64,000 nt of DNA from Cryomorphaceae bacterium 1068 (GTDB taxonomy: Bacteria; Bacteroidota; Bacteroidia; Flavobacteriales_D; Cryomorphaceae): contig JAPVXR010000011.1 in assembly GCA_027214385.1 (NCBI GenBank), positions 62,001-126,000 of the forward strand, written 5' to 3'. Positions 27,352 through 34,854 of the stretch are shown here, piece after piece (position 1 is the stretch's first letter; the number at the start of each line of letters is the position of its first letter). Both the position numbers and the translations under genes were made by a program. Below the pieces are notes generated by a model. That model worked only from the letters and a program-made list of their open reading frames with translations. It was not told the DNA's origin and did no database searches.

Positions 27352-28089
27352 TTACTTGCGTCCTGATGCTACTTCAGGATCGAGATAAATCGTCATAAAC
27401 TCCCGAAAAACAGCAGGCTCTCCATCGCGCAATCCCGATTTCCATGAGTACAAATTGGAAAAAGCTTTTTCCACCATTTTTGCTGCTTCGGCATTTTCTG
27501 ATTTGGCCTCAGTTGCTCGGATATCTCCATCGCGTGTGATCCAAAACTCAACGTCAACGGTGACCACATCTTCGTTTTCTTCTTCAGTCAGTTTCAGCAG
27601 CTTCCCGATTTCCGCCAAGAAAGCATCTTGTCCTTTTTGCGGACCTGGAGGCACCTCAAATGGGTAGGGCTTTACCCGCTTTCCATCTTCGTTGTAGTTC
27701 CAACCCGAAATCAATGTGTCATTGCGGTAGAAATCTTGTCTCTTCATTTTGCCATTGGGGTGGAAGCTAATGATGTTTCCGTTTTTGATTCCTTCTTTAT
27801 ACTCGGACTGATACCAAGTTTTTCCTCCTTCGTAATACTCGATGCATTTGCCGTGTTTGATGTTTTTGCCGTAGTCGGCGTAAGTGCATTGGCGTTTCAA
27901 GGAGCGATCGAGGTAGTAAGCCGTCTCAAGGGTGAGGTCAGCCGTATCTACTTTCGTGAAAACAGAATATGTCTCGGCATCCATCCAGGTAAAAACCGGA
28001 AATCCCTCTGGAGCGAAGAAGATGGTGTCTTGGGCTTTTCCTGAAAGGGTAGAGCCAATAATTAAGAGTGCTATAATCAGATTTTTCAT
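27352..28089 (-). CDS. MORN/YwqK-type repeat protein with TonB-C-like domain
   Basis: 245 residues with signal peptide MKNLIIALLIIGSTLSGKAQ. Residues 60-140 hold MORN-like (YwqK-type) repeats: KHGKCIEYYEGGKTWYQSEY, KNGNIISFHPNGKMKRQDFY, NDTLISGWNYNEDGKRVKPY. Residues 150-245 resemble a TonB C-terminal domain (VDVEFWITRDGDIRATEAKS). This fusion is common in Bacteroidota and probably works in the periplasm. A label such as toxin-antitoxin antitoxin, sometimes given to YwqK repeats, is not supported here because no toxin gene is adjacent. Confidence 0.8.
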   Translation of the reverse strand: MKNLIIALLIIGSTLSGKAQDTIFFAPEGFPVFTWMDAETYSVFTKVDTADLTLETAYYLDRSLKRQCTYADYGKNIKHGKCIEYYEGGKTWYQSEYKEGIKNGNIISFHPNGKMKRQDFYRNDTLISGWNYNEDGKRVKPYPFEVPPGPQKGQDAFLAEIGKLLKLTEEENEDVVTVDVEFWITRDGDIRATEAKSENAEAAKMVEKAFSNLYSWKSGLRDGEPAVFREFMTIYLDPEVASGRK

Positions 28090-28178
28090 GAGGTCTTTTT
28101 GGTTGATTCAAAGTTAGCCGAGAAAAGGTGGTATGGCAAAATATTATTTGATTAACACTCCATTTTCCATGCCGACTT

Positions 28179-29195
28179 TCACAGTACGCGATGCAGATAG
28201 CCGATTATTTCCATGCCCCAAGCTACGCCGACGTGAATGATGATACCACCCCAAATATTGCGGTGATACAGTGCAATGATTCCTAAAATATACCCGCCAA
28301 ATATGGAAGAGATGGCCTCTGTCATTGGCTTGCCAAAGTGTAAGACGCAATAGCTTACCACCATGGGATAAACCACATAGGGGCCTAAATACTTGTGCAT
28401 GCCGAGGATGAGAAATCCCCGAAAAATCAGTTCTGTAGAAATGAAATCGAGGCCATAAAAGAATTCGTAAACCGCTACTACTTTCCATTCGGGAATGCCA
28501 TTGTGCAGAGCGAAAACGCTACCGCCGCTTTTGAGGTAGCGGGGGTAATATTCTTGTAGATCACTGAAGAATCCACCGATGAAAATGAATACCAACGCCA
28601 CTGCCAGAATACTGAAATAAGGCCGAGGAGTGAACCCTTTGAACTGCAAGCCATAAAACTCTGTTTTACCTTTGGGTTCTAAAATGGGGTATAAGACTAT
28701 TAGTGGTAGTACGACAGCGAGAAGACCTTTTACAGTTGATAGGTTTTTGTAGATGAATCTTGATTCAGAGGGGTCCAGTAGATCTTTGACATGAGGCCAG
28801 AGATACCATGATCTATCAAAGGCAAGTATCCCAAAACCGATCGAGAAATGAACCCAGAATCCCGGCTTTTTGATCCAGTCCTTTTTTAAACCGAAAATAG
28901 CCAGCAAGCCAACAGTGATGAGGTAGGGAATGCCTTCATACAAAAACATCCAGAGCCCTTTTAGCCAAGAGCCCGTGTAAGAATCGATCACCGAATCTTC
29001 AAAGTCATACGTGAAATTGAAAGCGACCAGTCCTGCCAAAAGCAAGCTCATAGAGGTGAGAAAGCCTAGATGGCTGTATTCTCGGGTAAAACGGATGAGT
29101 TCTTTGGCGATGGATTTCAAGGAGGGTAAAGCTATAACAAATACTATTTTCTGCCTGATAAAGGTTTGTTTTTGAGTTCTGCTGACTCCATTCAC
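28179..29195 (-). CDS. CPBP-family intramembrane protease homolog
   Basis: 338 residues with about eight membrane helices. The C-terminal half carries the CPBP (Rce1-like) motifs: TELIFRGFL at 254-262, LHFGKP with H286, and HVGVAWG with H321. The usual EExxxR of motif 1 is TELIFR here, so the first Glu is replaced by Thr; E255, R259 and both His remain. It may be a prenyl-protein-protease-like or abortive-infection-type membrane enzyme, or a non-catalytic homolog. The GTG at 29195 is the only start that keeps the first helices; an ATG appears only at residue 49. It is divergent from the 29.5-kb operon. Confidence 0.8.
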   Translation of the reverse strand: MNGVSRTQKQTFIRQKIVFVIALPSLKSIAKELIRFTREYSHLGFLTSMSLLLAGLVAFNFTYDFEDSVIDSYTGSWLKGLWMFLYEGIPYLITVGLLAIFGLKKDWIKKPGFWVHFSIGFGILAFDRSWYLWPHVKDLLDPSESRFIYKNLSTVKGLLAVVLPLIVLYPILEPKGKTEFYGLQFKGFTPRPYFSILAVALVFIFIGGFFSDLQEYYPRYLKSGGSVFALHNGIPEWKVVAVYEFFYGLDFISTELIFRGFLILGMHKYLGPYVVYPMVVSYCVLHFGKPMTEAISSIFGGYILGIIALYHRNIWGGIIIHVGVAWGMEIIGYLHRVL

Positions 29196-29376
29196 TTTGC
29201 GCAGTGAATGTTTAAAGCAGCGATAGCTGAAGTGGATCCTTTGAGAGCAAAATACCTAACGACGATAATGAACCAAAGCTTTATGCAGATTTCAGTCCAC
29301 ACTCATTCTTCACATACTTTTGAGGTCATCTGCGCTTTGATCTGCCCGATGTTTGTTTTGTTTACCGCGAGTGTTG

Positions 29377-29446
29377 CCACTTATATAGTCAACCTTACCA
29401 GTTGTTAACGAATTCTTGGCAAACTCAATACGACTTGCTATTCTTG
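29377..29446 (+). promoter_or_regulatory. LytTR-type direct-repeat site and promoter, first module
   Basis: Half-sites CCACTTATATAG (29377) and CCAGTTGTTAAC (29398) are 21 bp apart. A -7-like TATTCTTG starts at 29439, 41 bp after the second half-site begins. Predicted transcription starts near 29453, about 58 nt before the ATG at 29511. It is the most degenerate of the four sites but has the same geometry. Confidence 0.6.
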
Positions 29447-29510
29447 ACCTCAAATGAGCACACGGCTTTCCTCAAATTTCAATAACTTGCTTTTGCGAAG
29501 ACATTGTGAA

Positions 29511-30785
29511 ATGCACAGAATACTCAAATATCCGATTGTTCTTTTGACTGTTTCACTTCTATGGCTTTCTTGTGCAAAAGACGAAGTTGCCCCATCGGAA
29601 AATTCTGTTCAGAAAATCAAGGTTTTTCAAGATGAAGAAATATTTGCCGTAAATGGAATGGTAGCTGGGGAAGGTTCTATTTTATTGGTTTATACGACTA
29701 ACGCGGACACTTCCTACCTTAAACTGACAGACAATCAAGGTGTGGAAAAATGGACAGTAAATGCATCTTCGAACTTCGGAATTCAAACCACCAATTATTC
29801 TGCCGAAGGCTACTTGCGCAAAGTCATCCATGAAAATGGCGTGTTTACATTTTTCATTCAAAATGGAGACAATAATCTTCGCATCCTTCGAATAGATAAG
29901 TCGGGAAGTGTCATTTCCGAAATTGAAAATTTCACAAATGAGAATACATCCTCATTCAAGATTTTTGGGGTACAGCTTAATTCAAATGGAAATTATGTTT
30001 TGTACGGAAGCATCACTTTGGGTTCTGATAATCGATGCTATTTCGCAGAAATCACTCCAGCCGGTGATGTCGTTTTCAGATCTATCTATACTCCTTTCGG
30101 CGGAGGTACAAAAGGTTTTTCGGGTCTAGAGGAGATAGATGGGGGCTATTATTTGGGAGGGTATTTTAGGTCGAATAGTCAAGTCGTATCTAGTTCTATA
30201 TTTTTAGTCGAATACTCAATTTCGGGCGAATTAGTATCAGAAGAGTTTGTGAATACTCCTATCTCTAATAGCGACTTATTTTTGAACCCTTTTCCGGTTG
30301 GCAGAGAATTGATTAAAAACTTAAACGGCTCCTTTAGCTATTTAATTAGTTCGAACGGATCAGATCAAAATTCAGAACCGACGTTAATTTTTAATTTCTC
30401 AAATGAGGGTCAATTTCTCGATTCGAATCAAATTGACTTTTTAGAAGAGAACTATTTGCCTGGAATCAGTCCTTTTTTTGGTGAAGGGATTATTAAACTA
30501 CGGGATGGTTCTCATATAGGGGTTGGTAATGCCGATTTTGGAAGCCTGCTTCAAGACGAAACTCCCGGACTTACGGGATTCAATCCGAATTATAACAACC
30601 CGAGATACTCATTTATTTACGAGCTAAACACCACAGGACAAATAGCCAGCTATTCCTACCTACAAAGAGAAGTCTTCAATTACATTTCGTGTTTGGATAA
30701 AACATCTGATGGTAAGATCGTAGCTGCAGGAACTTCAATGAGCTTTGGAACCAAACCACAACTTTCAATTCTTTGGCTAAAATGA
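29511..30785 (+). CDS. Lipoprotein, propeller-like, module 1 gene A
   Basis: 424 residues from the ATG at 29511, chosen because it begins the lipoprotein signal MHRILKYPIVLLTVSLLWLSC. The mature protein is all-beta with repeated blades such as YLKLTDNQGVEKWTVNASS, ITPAGDVVFRSIYTPFGGG, GGYYLGGYFRSNSQV and SCLDKTSDGKIVAAGTSM. These patterns (D..G...W, DGGY...G) are typical of beta-propeller proteins. No catalytic residues were recognised. It is the homolog of the 39024-40295 gene in module 2 (KIKVFQDEEIFAVNGMVAG against QVKILGDWNVANSHTVVAG). It is the first gene of an operon; the next gene starts in its stop codon. Confidence 0.82.
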   Translation: MHRILKYPIVLLTVSLLWLSCAKDEVAPSENSVQKIKVFQDEEIFAVNGMVAGEGSILLVYTTNADTSYLKLTDNQGVEKWTVNASSNFGIQTTNYSAEGYLRKVIHENGVFTFFIQNGDNNLRILRIDKSGSVISEIENFTNENTSSFKIFGVQLNSNGNYVLYGSITLGSDNRCYFAEITPAGDVVFRSIYTPFGGGTKGFSGLEEIDGGYYLGGYFRSNSQVVSSSIFLVEYSISGELVSEEFVNTPISNSDLFLNPFPVGRELIKNLNGSFSYLISSNGSDQNSEPTLIFNFSNEGQFLDSNQIDFLEENYLPGISPFFGEGIIKLRDGSHIGVGNADFGSLLQDETPGLTGFNPNYNNPRYSFIYELNTTGQIASYSYLQREVFNYISCLDKTSDGKIVAAGTSMSFGTKPQLSILWLK

Positions 30786-32053
30786 GGTTGTTGAAGTACA
30801 TATGGCTGATTCTTTTAATTTCCTTGTTTTCGTGTTCCAAAGAATCTTCGGAAGGACCTTCGGATATAAAAAGAATAAAAGTTATTGATACGGATGCATC
30901 GTACATATCCAGAAATACTTCCTTCTTGCCAGACGGTTCCACCGTTACTTTAACTCTGCCATTGGATGATAGTCAATCCAACGATAGCCTACCGAGTAAA
31001 CTCTTTCGCTATTCACCTGAAGGTGATTTTATTTGGGAATTGGATCTCCCCGAATCACTGAATGAAGGCTGGAAAGTAATAGCATTGGCAGATGGAAATA
31101 TACTGGTACTGGGATTCTCTGGAGATCTTTTTCCTGAAATGGCCGCCTTGGTGCTCATAAGTCCTGATGCTCAGGTTTTGGAAGAGGTAACCTTCACAGC
31201 GCAAACCAGAATTTTTGAATTTTTGGAGAGCAGGAGAAGTATAGATGGACTTCAACGACAGAATGCGGAGATAGCCGTAGTTGTGCCCGTTATTCCAGGA
31301 CAAGGTCAAGATCTGGTGCCTCGGTTACTTCGTTTTACTTCGAGCTTAGAAATGATTAGTGATGAGATTTATACTGATATTAATGCGAGCCTAAGTCATC
31401 CGGGTTCAGTTTTTCAAATTGGCATTGATGAGGATGATCAGACTCAAATTCACCTACACGGAAAGCTATCACCGCCTGATCCCGACATGAATTATTTCGT
31501 CATGAATATCACCTTAGATGGAGAGACCATAGAAGAAACCAACAGCTACGTGACAAAGGGTAATATCAGAAACTATCCATCAGGGGTTGCGTCATCTGAG
31601 TTAAGCCGTTCTATTTGGTGCGCCGCCGGTAACAATGAGGACGCAGGTATTTTTTCTGCGAACGGTATGGATCTCTTCAGCGTGGGTACTGAAATATCGG
31701 TTTTTCAAACGAGTAGCGAAGCCGATAGTCTTGCGGCAACTGTAATCAGTTCGTTTCCCGGAGGTGGCTACATCAAAACGGTTAAAAGAACCAGAGATGG
31801 TGGTTACGTGCTCTTGGGTACATGCAATGTTGTAGGCGATCAAACCTTTCCATCTGACTACCGAATTTTATTGGTAAAGTTGAGGTTTGACTTAGCCGTC
31901 GAATGGATTCAAAGCCCATCTTTGGGAGTGCCCGCCATAGGAACCGATATCCTAGAATTAGCTGATGGTTACCTAGTAACATGCACACAATACACTTTTT
32001 CAGAAATCAATAAACCCTTCTTGATTCAAACAGATATCATGGGTCAATTTTAA
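30782..32053 (+). CDS. Lipoprotein, propeller-like, module 1 gene B
   Basis: 423 residues. The ATG at 30782 overlaps the previous stop as ATGA, implying translational coupling; a TTG at 30773 is less likely. The signal and lipobox are MRLLKYIWLILLISLFSC. The mature protein starts with KRIKVIDTDASYISRNTSFL and DGSTVTLTLP and has propeller-like repeats (SPEGDFIWELDLPE, GWKVIALADGNILVLGF, RDGGYVLLGTCNVVGDQTFP). It matches gene B of module 2 (RDGGYVLLGTCNVVGDQTFP against SDGGYIMVGTCGVNDNQGIP). Like gene A, it is predicted at the outer membrane. Function is unknown. Confidence 0.83.
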   Translation: MRLLKYIWLILLISLFSCSKESSEGPSDIKRIKVIDTDASYISRNTSFLPDGSTVTLTLPLDDSQSNDSLPSKLFRYSPEGDFIWELDLPESLNEGWKVIALADGNILVLGFSGDLFPEMAALVLISPDAQVLEEVTFTAQTRIFEFLESRRSIDGLQRQNAEIAVVVPVIPGQGQDLVPRLLRFTSSLEMISDEIYTDINASLSHPGSVFQIGIDEDDQTQIHLHGKLSPPDPDMNYFVMNITLDGETIEETNSYVTKGNIRNYPSGVASSELSRSIWCAAGNNEDAGIFSANGMDLFSVGTEISVFQTSSEADSLAATVISSFPGGGYIKTVKRTRDGGYVLLGTCNVVGDQTFPSDYRILLVKLRFDLAVEWIQSPSLGVPAIGTDILELADGYLVTCTQYTFSEINKPFLIQTDIMGQF

Positions 32054-32064
32054 TAAATCAGAAC

Positions 32065-33780
32065 ATGAAAAATCCACTATTCTACATCACAACAGGCTTT
32101 GCAATTATTTTAGCTTTCTCCGTTCAGGGACAAGTAAACTCCTGGTCAGTTTCTCTGACTTCTCAAGGTGAAGGGTCGGAGAGCATAAATAAAATGGAGA
32201 CAGATGACTCAGGCAATATTTTCATTTCAGGAAGTTACAGTGGGAGTGAAAATGTAATGATTGGTGATGTCCTACTCGAACCCCAAGGTTCGCTTTTCTT
32301 GGATTCATTCTTTGGTAAACTGAGTCCATCGGGAGAGCCTCAATGGATTCACCCCCTCGGCGATCCTGGCACTGTATTTTTAGCAGTGCGTGACTTTACG
32401 GTCGATGATGAAGGGTTTTCATATGTCCTGATTTTTGTAGTTCCTTTCGTGGCGGATCTTCCACTTTCATTTGAATTTGCAGGTCTTACCCTCAATCATT
32501 TGCCAGGTGCAGGCGATACGAGCATACTTGTTAAGATCAATCAAGATGGCAACGGCATCTGGAGCAAAACGCTCACAGGTGATGCTAGCTCTGTGGCTAA
32601 CGCAAACTTAACGCTCCTTTCTGATGGCAATATTTTGGTTTCGGGAAACTTTATTGGTGAGGCTCAATTTGACGAGATCAGTTTGTTTTCAGACGGAGGT
32701 GCTGGTCTGGATCTTTTTGCCGCAAAACTTGACGTAAATGATGATTTCGTTTGGGCCAATAGGTTTGGCTCTGTTGAGCTAGATCAATTTGTGGTAGCGG
32801 AGCCAGCTGATGATGGTGGTTATTTCATGTCAGGGTATTGGTCTGGAGAGGAATTTTCCATAGGTGGATTAACGGTGACTAATGACAATCCTGTGATCGG
32901 GGGCAATTTTGATAGATGGATAGCCAAACTTGATTTAGACGGAGTAGGTGAATGGTTGGTTCGTGAAGCGAGTTTAGGCGATGAAGCTGAGGCTGTTCTA
33001 AAAACAACTTCAGATGGGGGGGTTATGGCAGTTTCCTATGCATATGATCCAATTGAAATTGGAGATCAGAGTTTTGAAACAGGTGCAATAGCAGCGAGTA
33101 AGTACGATGATGGGGGTAATTTGGCTTTTGTAAAAGAACTAATTGCTCCTGAGGTTGGCGCTAACAGTGAACTTCTATTTCTCGAAGGAGATGGGGATAC
33201 CTTTTTTCTATCGACGTCGTTTGCCTCCAACACAATAGAAATTGGTGGTGAAGTTTTTGAGAATCAAGGAGGAGAATCAGGTTCATACGACGGCTTATTA
33301 CTTGAAATAGACAGCGAAGGAGATGTGACCGATGGTTTTTCTTATGGGGGTGATGATCAAGACTATTTCACTCCTGCCGTTTTATTACCTAGTGGTGATT
33401 TATTGATTTCGGGAGCCTTTAGTAGTAGTGAAATAACATTAGGTGAGACCACTCTAGTCAACTCGGGTGAATTCACTTCTGACTTCTTCATAGCCAATCT
33501 GTCCTTACCTCTTGGATTATTTGAGAGCTCATTCAATCGCAGCAATCTTTTGATCTACCCCAATCCGGCTGTAGACAATATTCAGATTTCGGGTCAACTT
33601 CAAAATGGCACGCCTGCTCTAGTTCGCATTTATACGCTAGAAGGTAGATTAATCGATGAAATCGTTCGAACTGCGAAGCCAAATAACCTGATAGATGTAT
33701 CACATTTACAGACAGGTGCTTACCTAATTGAATGGGTTCAAGGAAATGATCAGTTTGTGGGCAAATTTTTGAAAAACTGA
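32065..33780 (+). CDS. T9SS-sorted propeller-like protein, module 1 gene C
   Basis: 571 residues with signal peptide MKNPLFYITTGFAIILAFSVQG. The body has SBBP-like propeller blades (DDSGNIFISGSYSGSENVMI, LSDGNILVSGNFIGEAQFDE, DDGGYFMSGYWSGEEFSIGG). The C-terminal 75 residues form a T9SS type A sorting domain (IYPNPAVDNIQISG, IYTLEGRLIDEI, LQTGAYLIEWVQG). It should reach the cell surface through T9SS, whereas genes A and B are lipoproteins, so the three may form a surface complex. It is paralogous to the 41627-43351 product. It starts 11 bp after gene B; no terminator was seen downstream. Confidence 0.87.
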   Translation: MKNPLFYITTGFAIILAFSVQGQVNSWSVSLTSQGEGSESINKMETDDSGNIFISGSYSGSENVMIGDVLLEPQGSLFLDSFFGKLSPSGEPQWIHPLGDPGTVFLAVRDFTVDDEGFSYVLIFVVPFVADLPLSFEFAGLTLNHLPGAGDTSILVKINQDGNGIWSKTLTGDASSVANANLTLLSDGNILVSGNFIGEAQFDEISLFSDGGAGLDLFAAKLDVNDDFVWANRFGSVELDQFVVAEPADDGGYFMSGYWSGEEFSIGGLTVTNDNPVIGGNFDRWIAKLDLDGVGEWLVREASLGDEAEAVLKTTSDGGVMAVSYAYDPIEIGDQSFETGAIAASKYDDGGNLAFVKELIAPEVGANSELLFLEGDGDTFFLSTSFASNTIEIGGEVFENQGGESGSYDGLLLEIDSEGDVTDGFSYGGDDQDYFTPAVLLPSGDLLISGAFSSSEITLGETTLVNSGEFTSDFFIANLSLPLGLFESSFNRSNLLIYPNPAVDNIQISGQLQNGTPALVRIYTLEGRLIDEIVRTAKPNNLIDVSHLQTGAYLIEWVQGNDQFVGKFLKN

Positions 33781-33933
33781 GCCCTGGATCAATGAGAACA
33801 TCAGGATAAGCTATCACATTGATAAGGACAGTTTAGATTTCTTCATCGGGCTTTGGTTCCATAGATTTGGATAAGAAAGAGCCATTTTGACTTACAGTTA
33901 TATATTTGTTGCTTTTGTCTAAAAGCGAAATAC

Positions 33934-34653
33934 TTGTATAAAGCCGTTATAGTAGAAGACGATTCATTATCTGCAGAGGCATTTTCAGACCTACTGAAGG
34001 GAGGTGAATTCGATATTGAAGTGGCGGCGGTTTTCGATTCGGTATCGAGCGCTATCACAGGTATTCGGAATTCAGCTCCAGACTTATTATTTCTCGATAT
34101 GGAACTAGGCGATGGAAAAGGATTTGACGTCTTGCAGGCCATAGGTGAGATTTCCTTTGAGGTGATCATTACCACCGCCCATGAAACATATATGTTGGAA
34201 GCAATTAAGCACTCTGCGCTGGATTATTTGCTCAAGCCGGTGGAAAAGCAAGAATTGAGAGAAGCGTTTCGTCGCTTTGAAAAACGTATTGCTCAAAAGG
34301 TTCCTAAAGTTGATCAGCAGTCAGTCAAATCAAATAAACTGGTTATCCCCAACCAAGAAGGGCTTATTTTGGTAGAAATTGAAGACATTCTTCGTCTTGA
34401 ATCGGATGGACCGTACACTACCCTTCATCTTGCAGGTGGACAAAAGAAAGTATCGAGTAAGAACCTGGGTTTCTATGAGGAGTCACTAAAACATCATTCC
34501 TTTTTTCGGGTCCACCATAGTCACGTTGTGAACTTGAATCACGTGGCCAATTACGTGAGAGGAGAAGGAGGCCACGTAGTACTCTCAGACAAAAGTATAG
34601 TAGCCGTATCTCGCAGAAAAAAGGAAGATTTCCTCTCGGTACTTGGAGTCTGA
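33934..34653 (+). CDS. LytTR-family response regulator
   Basis: 239 residues. The receiver domain (about 1-118) has VIVEDDS, phospho-acceptor D55 in LLFLDMEL, TTAHE and Lys in YLLKPVEK. The LytTR DNA-binding domain is at about 135-238 (LVEIEDILRLESDGPYTTLH, FFRVHHSHVVNLNHVANYVR). The start is TTG; no in-frame ATG exists between the upstream stop at 33862 and residue 56. LytTR proteins bind two direct repeats about 21-22 bp apart, and such repeats lie in front of four nearby operons. No LytS-like kinase is adjacent; the hybrid kinase 9 kb downstream, whose promoter carries the same repeats, is a candidate partner. Confidence 0.9.
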   Translation: MYKAVIVEDDSLSAEAFSDLLKGGEFDIEVAAVFDSVSSAITGIRNSAPDLLFLDMELGDGKGFDVLQAIGEISFEVIITTAHETYMLEAIKHSALDYLLKPVEKQELREAFRRFEKRIAQKVPKVDQQSVKSNKLVIPNQEGLILVEIEDILRLESDGPYTTLHLAGGQKKVSSKNLGFYEESLKHHSFFRVHHSHVVNLNHVANYVRGEGGHVVLSDKSIVAVSRRKKEDFLSVLGV

Positions 34654-34687
34654 ACTGCCTGTGCTAGTGGTGTTTTGCTTCTTCTTT

Positions 34688-34757
34688 CCACTTGTTAAAT
34701 GAACTTCGCCACTTATTAAGCACAGCATTGTACTAGGGATTTCTTTTCCCATACTTG
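34688..34757 (+). promoter_or_regulatory. LytTR-type direct-repeat site and promoter, nSTAND1 operon
   Basis: Half-sites CCACTTGTTAAA (34688) and CCACTTATTAAG (34709) are 21 bp apart. A -7-like CATACTTG starts at 34750, 41 bp after the second half-site begins. The implied transcript start near 34764 excludes a GTG start at 34762 and favours the ATG at 34855. Confidence 0.65.
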
Positions 34758-34854
34758 CCTTGTGGAAACAAGAGATAATACATCGAATGAGCTCTCAGGT
34801 AAGGAGAATTCTTTTATTTTGGTGGAAAACCAATCTACCACTCACGCTAATTTG

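Noticed and set aside
27352-28089. YwqK-like repeats suggesting a toxin-antitoxin antitoxin
   Set aside because: No toxin gene is adjacent, and the protein has a signal peptide and a TonB-C-like end, which fit an envelope protein.
33889-33933. A possible LytTR-type site before the regulator's own gene (ACTTACAGTTA)
   Set aside because: Only one half-site is recognisable; nothing similar is found 21 bp downstream, so autoregulation is not supported.
34762-34854. GTG-start extension of the nSTAND1 protein by 31 residues
   Set aside because: The GTG lies at or before the predicted transcription start of the LytTR-type promoter, and the NTPase domain begins right after the ATG at 34855.
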